A model generated the notes under the pieces. It did no database searches, was not told the DNA's origin, and saw only the letters and a list, made by a program, of their open reading frames with translations. From NCBI RefSeq assembly GCF_030272615.1, contig NC_081414.1, positions 818,472,396 to 818,536,395 on the forward strand: a stretch of 64,000 nt of DNA. Reading direction: 5' to 3'. The translations under genes were made by a program, and so were the position numbers. Shown piece after piece: positions 34,687 through 45,754 of this stretch. The stretch is from Cryptomeria japonica. Taxonomy: Eukaryota > Streptophyta > Pinopsida > Cupressales > Cupressaceae. The first letter of the stretch is position 1. The number at the start of each line of letters is the position of its first letter.

Positions 34687-37600
34687 TACAACTTCATCCG
34701 AGTTTGACACACCATTTTACAACAATGGAGGACCAAGTGCACATAATTGAATTTCCAATAATTATGTAAAAAATTATTGTAAAACACACAATCAACATTT
34801 ATTTTCAATCTGACAAACAAAAGAACAATACACAAATTAAAACGAATACTACAATCAACGTTTGAGGTAATTATTTCAAAATTATTTTAAAATTTCAAAA
34901 ATTACAATGAAACAACATATCCCTTCTAATAACAATGATATTTTAACATATGTTGTAGGTCGGTGGAACTTTAAAAGTGGTGAATGCAATGTCTAATCCA
35001 TTTCTTGTATTTTGCCCAAAACACAATTATAATTTTGATAATTATGACACACTTGAAGGAAAGACAATATGTGATGAACAAGTCAACTATATATATTCAT
35101 TACATTTGAAAACCATTCTGATAGTCGATAAAAAACAAACAATGCATTGTTTTGTTAATAAATCTGTTATTCAGTTATTGTTACCTGATCTGCAAAACGT
35201 AACATATGAAGAGTATCTTGAAGAAAAATCAATAATTATTTTTATGTTGTGGGACTTATCAACATCAGGGCATTTCACATTAAATCAAAACAATGTTATT
35301 ATCAAGGCCACTTCCATTCATTAGTAACCAAAACATTAGATGAAAAGGTATATATGTTGTTTACTATTGCTCTAGATTACAACTTATATGTTTCTACATT
35401 TTGCAATTGCCTATATAATCAAATAATGTTTATGAGAGCTACCCGAACACAAACTTTGTAGGAAGCAAGTGGGAAACAAACAAAAATAACCACGAATCTC
35501 TACAACCTGGGTTGCTACTATCTCTTATCTAAAATCATGTGGCATGAAATCAGTATTTACGATCACGATTTGTTATTGGACCTACTACATATTTTAGTTG
35601 CACAACAACTTATTAAACTTTGAGTCATTTACTATTTCTATAGCATATGACATATTGCTATATCAATTACATATGTTCATGTTTGCCATTATTAATACAA
35701 ATTACGTACATTTATATAATTATTCACAAACGTTCTATACTCATGGCTGTGTTAATAGATTGTCGAAGGCTTCTTATTTCCTGATTGCATGTTTTATGCT
35801 CAACATTTTTTTAAAACACAATCTATTACGTCCATTAACTATCCATTTCACTTTTGTCTTTGACAAATGTTTTTCTCAATTGACATAAAATGATAATTGA
35901 CAGTTCTCAAAACTACATTAAATAAACATCAAAACAACCAATGCATTTGCAAGAACAATACATAACAATTACAACACCGACACGAACTTGACGCAAATGC
36001 ATCTCTTGTTATAAAAAAGCTTGGTTTTGTTATCTTTTTGTTTTGCTATTTTTGTTATCAAATGAATGGTGTGAGAGGACTATGAAATTGGGCAACCTTT
36101 TTCTCTCAAGCTTTGGTTTATTCTTATGTTGAGGTGGGTTGTTTTACTAATGGGCATTGGACAATAATTTAATTCCCTAAAAGTATCTTAATTAAAAAAT
36201 AGATTTAAGACACAAAAAACTACAATCAACTCTTTCTTTTTGCAATAATAGTTTGGAAACCCTTTCCTTATTGCATGCAAGGATAAAGGTGAAATTTGTG
36301 CTCCTAAATTAGAAAAAGAAATAGTTTTAAGCTACTTAGACACATAATTTTCTAATATTGTAAAAAACAACCAAAATATAAAGACAATCATCCCTGGGAG
36401 AGAAGATGTTTGGGATGCCATAGTCAACAATGACTAGTCATTTCATCTGCTAGCATTTGAACCACTTACAAAGGTTAGTTGCACCTACCTTGGTAAACAT
36501 CCTTGGTAAACATACATGGAAATTGTGAAAACATATACATAACATGCAAACTATTGGTGAAAATGCCTCAAGAGATGTCTTATCATATATTGCTATTATT
36601 GCATAATATACATAAAAGAGATTTGCTAAACAAACTTTATAACTCTGAATATAAATTTAACAATAAAAAGAATGATTAATAGATGAATAAAGGAGGAACA
36701 ATGGTAAAATCTGAAGACCTCAAATCTTTTATCCACGCAAATTATCGATAAATAACACAATTGATACTTAATTAGGATTGACGATTAACTTTGCTCATGA
36801 TTATGGAGCCACACCCTCTATAATAACTGTGACTTATGTAGATCATCCTTTCCCATTTTATCTTGTGCCCCTTTTTTCACGTTTGCTCATGTTTTGTAGG
36901 TCCTATCACCTAAACAAAGAAACTAAGCAATTAAATGAACACAAACAAAAAGGGCAAAATAATTAAATACTATTATTGTGTTAAATTTGCAAGGAAAGCC
37001 CAAGACAAATGCATCAACCATATAAATTACCCAATGGAGTCACATACGAAACAATAGGTTTGATGAATAAAACATATATATGCACAAATTTGTTCATTCA
37101 ATATTTCACATTTTTGTTTTGTTTGCAAACTTAGCTCACAAAATAAAGATAGATGCAAACACTAAAACAATGTATAGTTATCATACTCGGTTTGAAATTC
37201 TTGTTCTCTCTACAATGCCGAACCTCTTTAGACCAAGCCTATCTATTGTCAAATGTACAATAGCTTTGTTGAGATAGCGAATTAGTGAAAAAAATGGAAT
37301 GATATTGCATGCCTTCTAAGCTTTGCTTTAAATCCAAGATACAAATGGATTTTTATTTTGAGTACATGGATAAGATTGATTATATCATTGTATAGTTTAA
37401 GAAAATATTCCATATTACATTAAAATAGAATGTTGCTTTCAAGAGTCGTTGTAATATTATATGGACGAGCATCAATTTTAATCACAAATTTTTTTTATTG
37501 ACAAATATGCTTCAATCCATTATGTGAATATAATACACATCTCGACATAATTGCCCTCATACATCATAACTCATACATTGATGCAACCTTAACTAACCGT

Positions 37601-37813
37601 TCCCCTTTATACAACCTAGATCATGAATTTGATCCTGATTTGCATAATGTTGTGAGGGACCATTGTCAAGAGATTCACCTATTCCTCTTTTTAATTTTCT
37701 TTTTAACCACTAAAAATTACTAACACACACTTTGGCGAAGGAAACAAATTTCTACCCTATATAATCATTAACCATTTCACTACTTTTGCCCTAATCACGC
37801 CCAACGCCACAGA
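34687..37813. other. AT-rich intergenic region
   Basis: About 3.1 kb between the LINE-1 tail and the UBA2-like promoter. Apart from one weak ORF at 34977-35324, no coding pattern, array or terminal repeat was recognised. Confidence 0.6.
34977..35324 (+). pseudogene. Unrecognised ORF, possible gene fragment
   Basis: A 115-codon frame with a non-random look (FCPKHNYNFDNYDTLEGKTI, IYSLHLKTILIVDKKQTMHC, LLLPDLQNVTYEEYLE). The C-P-K ... C spacing followed by beta-rich segments faintly recalls the Zn-ribbon/OB-fold of replication protein A-like proteins, but I would not name it so. A second frame overlapping its end (35249-35461) may continue it after a shift. No promoter or partner gene is visible. 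It may be a decayed gene or transposon fragment, or chance. Confidence 0.22.
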
Positions 37814-37822
37814 TATATAAAG
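37814..37822 (+). promoter_or_regulatory. TATA box of the UBA2-like gene
   Basis: TATATAAAG lies 138 bases before the ATG. It would place transcription start near 37845-37850 and give a 5' UTR of roughly 110 bases. Confidence 0.55.
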
Positions 37823-37915
37823 TAGTTAAAATTTCATTTGAAAAAATCCTTTGAAACCCATCGTTTCTTCAAATACGTCTTAGAATTCATCATTGTATAC
37901 ACTATATTTCAGGGG

Positions 37916-37932
37916 AGGGTTTCTAGGGTTTG
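37916..37932 (+). promoter_or_regulatory. Telo-box-like motif in the UBA2-like 5' UTR
   Basis: Two TAGGGTTT-like units in tandem (GGGTTTCTAGGGTTTG region) lie about 30 bases before the ATG. Telo-boxes (AAACCCTA on the other strand) are frequent near the start of plant genes for translation and RNA-binding proteins. Confidence 0.5.
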
Positions 37933-37959
37933 TAAAAGCCTCAACCAGGAGCAGCAGCC

Positions 37960-39174
37960 ATGGCGAAGAAGCGAAAGGTTCAAGAGCAAGCGTCCGTAAA
38001 AGTCGAACCACAAGAAAGTGAACAGAACAACAATGGGGACGAGGGGGAGGGAGAAATTACAAAGCTGCTGGAGCCCTTTAGCAAAGATCAGCTCATCGCC
38101 ATACTTTGCGAGGCCGCCATGAAAAAACCAAACACACTGAAAAGCATTCGAAAGCTCGCAGACAAAGACCTCGCGCACAGGAAAATCTTTGTCCACGGCC
38201 TCGGCTGGGACGCCACATCGGACATCGTGAAAGCGTCCTTTGCCGAACACGGCGAGATTGAGGACTGCACAGTCATCAACGACAAAGCCACCGGGAAATG
38301 CAAGGGCTACGGCTTCGTTACCTTCAAGCATATGGACGCCGCGCAGAGGTCTTTGAAGGAGCCCACCAAGAAAATCGGCAGCAGGATGGTCAACTGTCAG
38401 ATGGCCTGCACCGGCCCGACGCCACCCCAGCCAGTGAAGGACTTCGTTGGACGGAAAATTTATGTGAGTCCCGTTCCTGCTGATGTAAGTGCTGATAAGC
38501 TTCTGAAGCATTTTGTAAAGTATGGGGAAATAGAAGAAGGGCCGCTAGGGTTTGATAAGCAGTCCGGAAAATCGAAAGGGTATGCTCTTTTTATTTATAA
38601 GACAGCGGAAGGTGCCAGAAAGGCTCTGGAGGAGCCCAACAAGACTATTGATGGCCATGCCATGAATTGCAAGCGAGCCACCGAGAATAAAAAGCAGAAG
38701 AGTAATGTGCCGTCTTTGGTTACAGGGCCTCTGGACCCTAATGATCTTGCTTTGACCCACGGTAAGGGTTCGATTCTAGGGTCTGCCGCGGCGGCCCAGG
38801 GTTTATTGGGCGGGGCATTTCCGTTTAATCAGGGATTCAATGCTGCCTTTTTGGCTAGTCAAAATCAGAACTTTGGTGGCTTGAACACGGGGCTTGTTGG
38901 TTCCATTAATCCTTCCCTGGTGGCTTCCTTGAATCCGTCTTCGCTGGGCTCTGGCAGTGGTTATGGAACCCACCCGAGCATTGGGGGTTATGGTGCTGGA
39001 GAGGGCAGTGTTAATGCCGGGGTGCATGGGCTTTACGGTTCGCAGGCGGGAGCTCTGCAAGGTGGATTAACTGGCTATCAAACTTCGCAGTTGAGCCAAT
39101 CTGCCGCTTTGCCTAGAACGTCGCAGGGAGGAGGCAGCTCGTTGGGAGGAATGCCATCATACCTGCCATATTAG
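37960..39174 (+). CDS. UBA2: UBA2-like RNA-binding protein with two RRMs
   Basis: An intact, intronless frame of 404 codons. The start is the ATG at 37960 (GCAGCCATGGCG, a good plant initiation context). Residues 3-7, KKRKV, match the SV40-type nuclear signal core. RRM1 is at about 75-149 (RNP2 IFVHGL, RNP1 KGYGFVTF). RRM2 is at about 166-241 (RNP2 IYVSPV, RNP1 KGYALFIY, where Leu and Tyr replace two usual aromatics). The tail from about 255 is rich in Gly, Asn, Ser, Ala and Gln. This matches the plant UBP1-associated protein 2 family, nuclear proteins that bind U-rich 3' UTRs and affect mRNA stability, stress and senescence responses. The 5' half is GC-richer than the flanks. A neighbour paralogue (UBA2a, b or c) cannot be chosen. 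Confidence 0.93.
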   Translation: MAKKRKVQEQASVKVEPQESEQNNNGDEGEGEITKLLEPFSKDQLIAILCEAAMKKPNTLKSIRKLADKDLAHRKIFVHGLGWDATSDIVKASFAEHGEIEDCTVINDKATGKCKGYGFVTFKHMDAAQRSLKEPTKKIGSRMVNCQMACTGPTPPQPVKDFVGRKIYVSPVPADVSADKLLKHFVKYGEIEEGPLGFDKQSGKSKGYALFIYKTAEGARKALEEPNKTIDGHAMNCKRATENKKQKSNVPSLVTGPLDPNDLALTHGKGSILGSAAAAQGLLGGAFPFNQGFNAAFLASQNQNFGGLNTGLVGSINPSLVASLNPSSLGSGSGYGTHPSIGGYGAGEGSVNAGVHGLYGSQAGALQGGLTGYQTSQLSQSAALPRTSQGGGSSLGGMPSYLPY

Positions 39175-39187
39175 GTTGGCCTTACCT

Positions 39188-40310
39188 ATTTGATTTCGTT
39201 TTACTTTATACGTCCATTTCATTTTGATGATATAATCACTTTTGACTACATTGGTTCTTTGTGCTCTGTTCTCAATTGGCAACATTGTTTTGTTTTGTCT
39301 ATTTGCTTGCTTTTGTGTTGTCACGAATCTATAATTATTACTCTTGTATTGTTACAATTGTATAATTATTAATTGTATTGTTACAAATTTATAATTAATG
39401 TACTGCCCGATTTCATTTCTTGTATTTCATTGCATTTTAGTTTTGTATATATACTGATGAATTGATTGGGGGAAAAACCAACCAATTTGCCACACCAGGT
39501 TGGGCTAAACACATTTGATTTCATGTATCTCATTACATTTTGATCATATAAATATTTATGACTTGATTGGCCATCTGACCTGCATTCAGTTGGACCATTA
39601 TATTGTTTACCTGTAATATTGGTGCATTTGTATAAATACTAATCTGTAATTATTACTTTTGAATTATTATAAATTTATGATTGATGTTCACTTCCATTTG
39701 ATTTCATAGAAATATTTTTGACTTGATTGGTTCTCGTTTTGTTGTACTCCGTTCTTGACTTCCTGTTACTGGTTTTACGGCTGGTTTGTTATACTCCATT
39801 TTAGATCAGCAAAATCTATAATCAGGTTTTTCGTCCCATTTTATTTCATTATATTTTGAACATACAAACTATTTCATTGGCTATTATTTATGACAAATTT
39901 CAATTTAGTTCCATGTACTCTGTTCCCAATTATCATCATTAGTTAGTTTTTTGGCATTACACTTAGTCAGTCCAATTTGATTTCATGTTTTCATTGCTTT
40001 TCTCATTATATCAACTTCTTCATCAGTTATATGATATATCTCCAATTTTCACAGTTGGATTGTTTATTGTAACAAATCTAAAAGTATATTTATTCCCATT
40101 TGATTTCATGTATTTTTTTGCATTTTGATTATATAAACACTATGACTTAATGGTTTGGACTACAGTGGTTCTATGTGCCCTGTTCGGGAACACCATCATT
40201 TATTTTATTGTCACAAATATATAAACCTTGTTCAGTCACTTCCGATCTAATGGAAATCATTGTATGTTGATTATGTAAATTTTGAATTGATTGGTTCTAT
40301 GTACTATTGT
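39188..40310 (+). repeat. Degenerate AT-rich repeat array downstream of the UBA2-like gene
   Basis: A motif resembling CATTTGATTTCATGTATTTC, then CATTTTGATTATATAA, then TGACTTGATTGGTTCTATGT recurs about eight times. Units start near 39188, 39407, 39511, 39694, 39835, 39974, 40097 and 40245, with irregular spacing (about 105-220 bp). It begins within 20 bases of the stop codon, so it probably lies in the 3' UTR, a 3' UTR intron, or both. Confidence 0.65.
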
Positions 40311-40354
40311 TGTCATTGTTCTTTTTGGTGTTATGTCACTTGTGTTGTCACAAA

Positions 40355-40480
40355 ATTTGTATCAGTTTTTGGGTTCTGCCAGAACCCTTGACACGCTTAC
40401 ATTTGGCCTTGCCTGGGTTAGGGCAGGGTACATCATGTCATGTTTCTTTTTCAGAATAAAAAAAAAATAAAATAATATTT
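40355..40480 (+). mobile_element. Possible short LINE 3'-end remnant with A-rich tail
   Basis: A GC-richer block (TTCTGCCAGAACCC, GCCTTGCCTGGGTTAGGGCAGG, GTACATCATGTCATG) ends in AATAAAAAAAAAATAAAATAAT. The form resembles the 3' terminus of a plant LINE. There is no coding evidence and the left border is unclear. Confidence 0.3.
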
Positions 40481-40863
40481 TAAGTAGTCTCAAGTACTTT
40501 TGTTGTCTAAAATTGGCCACTATCATTTGATGTTTAATTTTAATAGTAATTATAATTACTTGGAGGAAAAATAAATAAATGGAGGGCCTAGTGAAAAAGC
40601 AACTATGAAAAGAAGGCAAGAGCACAAAACAAAAGATAGGATTTGTCATTTTACTATTCCTTGCAATTTGAAGTTCAAAGCATTGAAGGTCGGAAAAGCT
40701 TGGTTAATAGGTGATTGAATGACATAAACCCTTTGATTTCCAGTACTGGATTGAGGATGAAACTCTCTTGCTCATTGGAGATTATTCTGTTCAAGGATTG
40801 TATTTGGTCTTAGTGATCCTGAATGACTGATTGGTATTTTCGAGCAAATCTTTTGAAGATTTG

Positions 40864-41454
40864 AAGGCATCTTTTAGAATTTTGATATTTGCTAATTGAT
40901 TTTCCAAATTAGATCTATTAATACAACTACTGATATTTTGATATTTTTTTAGAATTTTGATGCTAAATCAGTAGCTGAAATCAATGTTTTCACAAGGCAT
41001 CTTTTAGAATTTTGATATTTGCTAATTGATTTTCCAAATTAGATCTATTAATATAACTACTGATATTTTGATATTTTTTTAGAATTTTGATATTTGCAGA
41101 AAATATTATTATTTCCAAGTTTTCAGATTGTTGTTTAATTTCCAGCAAATGTAAGGACTACCTTACTAACCTTACTAAATAATTCCTAGTGCAGCAGTTG
41201 GATACTAGTTTATGGAAAATAGCAGCTTAATGTTGGTGTTTAAAATTAGCCACACACCTTCCAAAGAGGATTGCAGTATTTAGGTGGAGTGTCATATAAT
41301 ATTTAGTGGGGGTCTAGCCTCCTATTCCTTAAGAAATAACTCTGCTACAGCAGCTAAGGAGCCCGGATCTGAATTTTTGGTGGTGCCACACTAGAAACCT
41401 CAACATTTTTTATGTGAAAACATTGATTTCAGCTACTGATTTAGCATCAAAATT
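40864..41454. repeat. Direct repeat with a templated inverted segment
   Basis: A 98-bp segment at 40864-40961 recurs at 40994-41091 with one mismatch. The 41 bp at 40953-40993 are the exact reverse complement of 41414-41454. The inverted piece overlaps the end of copy 1 by 9 bases (AATTTTGAT) and ends exactly where copy 2 begins. Confidence 0.93.
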
Positions 41455-42050
41455 TGGGGAAAATCATACAAGCTATAAAAGGTTGGCTGATATTCTACTT
41501 CGTTGACAATAATGTCCAATTGTGGATAGTGGGGCCCATGCAGCTTATTCATTGAAAAAAGAGGAGCCTATTGTTTCTAAAGTTTGCCACAGCTTTAGTT
41601 TGTTTGTTTTAGGAGATTTGTGCTTTGTGGGGGTTATTGCACAACAAATAAAAAATTTAATAGGATTCGATCCTTTTTTATGCATTAAAGGTGACTTAAA
41701 ATTACAATGTATTTGTTATTGTTTGCATGAATAAGGTGCAAGGGTTATAAAAATTCTTATGACCAGCCATATGAGCAAGGTCTAAGACTAATAATCATTC
41801 GAGGCTAATTTGCAAAATCGGAATCAAAATTAGGTTTGTTGGTATGATGGTAAAATTTTGGGGGTTGGGTATGTCTACAAAAAAACATATAAAATCATAA
41901 ATATATGTATTAAAAATTAAAAATTAATTATAAATTAAAATATATATTAATGATACATTAATTATATATTGAAAAATAATATTCATATTAATAATGCTTT
42001 ATAAGTATACAAAGTTTTAATTTATAATTTACAATTTTATTATGTAATTT
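41455..42050. other. AT-rich spacer without recognised features
   Basis: About 600 bases between the UBA2-like downstream region and LINE-2. It is very AT-rich from 41870 on. I see no gene, repeat array or element end. Confidence 0.6.
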
Positions 42051-44059
42051 GGATTCCATTAATTTGACAATTGTTAAATAACCATACAAAAGAATAGTAC
42101 AAACTACATGATGAAAGATTTTTTCTGGCAAACTTGAATTCTACTTGCCAAAGCCTGTTATTGTTTGTTCCAATCGCCTAATTTTGATACATTCCCACAT
42201 ATCTTTCAAACTAGGGTTAATAGCAAATGGTATACCAAGGTATCTAACTTGTTTGTTGGGACCTCCCCATTGGAAATTATATTTAGCAAACCAATGCGGA
42301 GGGGTGTTTTCCCAACTCAACATAATAGATTTCATTGTGGATGACTCTGATCCAAAGGCAGCACAAAAGATATTCAAATTTTGCATTAATTTATCAAAAT
42401 TCTCTTTTGCAAGCAAAACAAATAGAGTGGTATCGCGTGTTCATTGTTAGGGTGGTTCAATCCTTTGATCTTAGTGCTGCTGAGTGAGTCCCTTAGAAGA
42501 TAAAAAATAATATCTAAGGCAATTACAAACAAGTTTGGGGCAAGAGGGCATCCTTGCCTTATAGTAGCATTTAGGCATTTACATCCTACTTGTGCAGCTG
42601 CATTTTTCATTAACGTGTTAACCATTTGATAGAAGCCATGTGGAAATCCGAAGGCTTCAAGAGTCATCATAAGAAAGGGCCATTGTACCCTATCTTAAGC
42701 CTTCTCAAAATGCAAGAGAAGCATGGTAAGATTTTGCTTAATCCATGGCTTCCCAGTTGGTTAGGAGGTTTCCTACGATGTAAACACCTTTAATGAAACC
42801 ATTTTGAGTGGTATTGATAAAGGAAGGGAGAATGTTAATCAGTCTCAATGCTAATACATTTTGCTATAATGTTGTATTGAACATTGAGTAGAGTTATAGG
42901 TCTCCAATTTTAACTAGAGACTTTTCTCAATATTTATGTATGTTGCTGCCTAAAGAGCCTATCTCGTAGCTTCATTGTAGATCTGCAACAAATCATCACT
43001 CCACCACTCAATATTTTCCTTGCAAAATTTTCTAGGTTGGCTATGTACCCTTGGAGACTTATCATTATTTACCTGAATGGCTTTAACATTTTCTCTTTGG
43101 AGATCTCCTTATTTATCATTTTTGCCTTCTCTTTAGAGATTTTATTAGGCATTGAGGTTTAGGAGAATCTTTTGGCATTATGACCTTGAGCGTTGTATCC
43201 TTTAGCAATGAATAGATTCTTGTAGAAGTAGTAGAATTGATATTTTATTTTCCTTTAGATCACTTATGAGATTGTTCTCAAACTTGACATTTCCAACTTA
43301 TCTCTTATTCTTTTTTCCTTAATATATATCTAAAGAAGAATTTCTAGCCTTTGTCACCATTCCTTAGCCAATTCATCTTCACTCTTACCCTTAAGCCTTG
43401 GGTCTTAGCAACTTGTAGATTTCTCAGCGAATCTTTGATTGAGATCAGTTTGTTATTTATTTTAAAGATTTTTCGATCATTCTGTAATTCATATTACTAT
43501 CTTAAGAAGTTCTTGAAGATTTTTTTCCTTCTTATTGTCTATATTGTCAATAGCTTTTTTCTTACCTATGGTTTGATATATGACTAACCAAGATTTGACA
43601 TTAATGTTGTATCTTTCAATGACAAACTTATTGTTTAACATCTATTTGTTAATCTCTCTAAGAGTAAAGACAGCCTTGTTACAATCCTCATCCTTTAACA
43701 GTCATTCTCAACACTTTTACAAACCGTACATTTCTCATTAGCTATCAATATTTTAGCTTTGAAGGGATGATGGGCAGAGAGTAGGGGTAAACTTTAACTC
43801 TTCCCCCATCCTCAATTTGGTCAAAACTAAAAAAAATCCCTTTTGGCATAGAATCTGTCCAATCAGTAGTAAATTTTTTATTCCCTTTTTCGGAGTTACA
43901 CAAAGTGTACCACTTGTTTTTGTGTTCTCTTTTCAACCCTTCAAGCGGGTCAAAAAGATTAAGTTTATTCTTCATTCTAAACCAGAAACACTTCTCATTA
44001 CCTTTTCAATCCATCTCCATACCAACAATTTTATCCTCTCTATTCTCAATCATATTAAA
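42050..44059 (-). mobile_element. LINE-2, endonuclease-RT part (plant L1-type)
   Basis: Minus-strand LINE sequence resumes after insertion D. At its right end it reads FNMIEN (end of the GDFN endonuclease motif), then a plant-type endonuclease tail (LFDPLEGLK, NKWYTLCNSEKG, SFDQIEDGGRVKVYP; 43745-43975), a MNWLRNGDKG linker (about 43370), and RT pieces: the QNGFIKG region (about 42800), EKA-DRVQWPFLMMTLEAFGF (about 42660-42710), RQGCPLAPNLFVIALD (about 42530) and YLGIPFAINPSLKDMWE (about 42200). The FADD region is degraded, and nothing after the thumb region is recognisable. Many stops and frameshifts show a long-dead copy. Confidence 0.82.
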
Positions 44060-45754
44060 TGTTAGAATGTTGTCATTGATGTCAAAGCGATAGTTGGAGA
44101 TTGTTGAAATGACATTAACATATGCAAACAACAAATTGAGAAAATGGATGGTGACCCATTATAATTGTTCCAATATCTATTTTGCTTGACATTTAAAGGT
44201 CAAAGAACAAAGCCATCATAACAAAGACACATGAAGGAATTAGATGTTGTCCATGATGTCAAAGGATTTTTCATTGATGTCATCTGACAAAGTAACAAGA
44301 GTTGTCAAATAGCCGAAGGATAGTGTCAACTAGCAGGGTTAGAGATGCCAAGACAATAAGGTAATAGATAATGTAGATGTTACGAATAAAATACTCTCAT
44401 GAAGAATAAAGATTATTGAACAAGTGAAAGTAGAGATTATAAGAAGTGTACATAAGGAGCATATGAAGGTATAGAAGTTGTAGTCTAAAGATCAACATTC
44501 AAAGTCTACTCTAAAGGTCTGCCAAAGATAGAGAAAAGGAAGAAGAATTACTTTGGCCTTACTGGAATCATCATGTTTGTCCATGGTAAATCAATTTGGT
44601 GGGTGATATGTTACAAATAGTTTGTTTTAGGTTAAGAGCTTAAATGTCCCAGTTGCTATTGGAGGTTTGTGCTAACAACAATTAGCAATATATGGATGCT
44701 AACATTCAAGGTGATTAACGACAAAGAAATGTGATCATAAGTTGGACTACAACAAAATACAAATGCTCACAGACCATTGCTTCCACATTGTATAGGAAGA
44801 CATGAAAGGTTTTTGTTGACAAATTAAGGAACGCAAAGAAATGAATGAATAGAGAACAGTGATAAAAGACAGTGATTAAAATAATATCTAGTGATCAATC
44901 AGTAATGAGCAGTAATTGACAGCAATAGCAAACTAAACATCAATCACCAAAGAAGTTTTGTTTTGATAAAAATAATTGGCTATATTGAAAATATTACAGG
45001 CATCGATGATATACATAATATATTTATTATCATTGGTATGGTTATGGAAAAGTGACCGACTGATATTGTTTGCAGTGATTACAATAGACAAATATGTCAT
45101 GAGCAGTGATTACCACTGATTACTTAAACTTGTTTTATTTAAATATGCTATGTGATTGTTTTACAAGAGAAGTGATCACGTATTATTAATAGAAAAGACT
45201 CGGTGATTAAAACAAAGAAGGTGATTTGTGTGTTGGGGCAACGATCAACGAAAGGAGAATAATTACCTTAAAGCCAATAGTTCTTAAAAACTAAGAGATG
45301 CGACTACATGAAAGGAGACACCCAGTGTAAGTGTTTATTAAGCAAACAAATATTATTTTTCTTTAATGAATCGAGTCTATAAAGGCAGCACTTGAATTTG
45401 AAAAGGTGTGATTAGTATTTTCTAATCATAAAAAAAAAAGTATGTTACCCCAAAAGGTGCGATCCATCAAATAAGAAAGTTCTATTAAGAAACGTTGTGT
45501 CTTTCAAGAGAAGTCACATTCCTTGGGAAGAAATATACATATCATTTGGCATTTGTGTAGTAGGTATGTGGAATGAGAAATATTCGAGTATAGAGAAGAT
45601 TTTGAAGAATAAGAGAAGAAATATGAAGTGTGTTTTAGATTCACAGTGAAGAACATTTGCAGCCCATTTATGAAGGATAAACTCAGATATAAATATGAAG
45701 AAATATGAGCAGTTGAGATAGATCTCAAGGCATAAATTTATGTGAAGAAATTTC

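Noticed and set aside
35598-37277. Several 60-100-codon frames upstream of the UBA2-like gene
   Set aside because: They are short, biased to Phe/Ile/Asn and unsupported by any domain or promoter; typical of AT-rich DNA.
37960-39174. The UBA2-like gene as a processed retrocopy
   Set aside because: Lack of introns in the coding region is usual for this family as far as I know; promoter motifs are present, and no A-tail or flanking duplication was seen.
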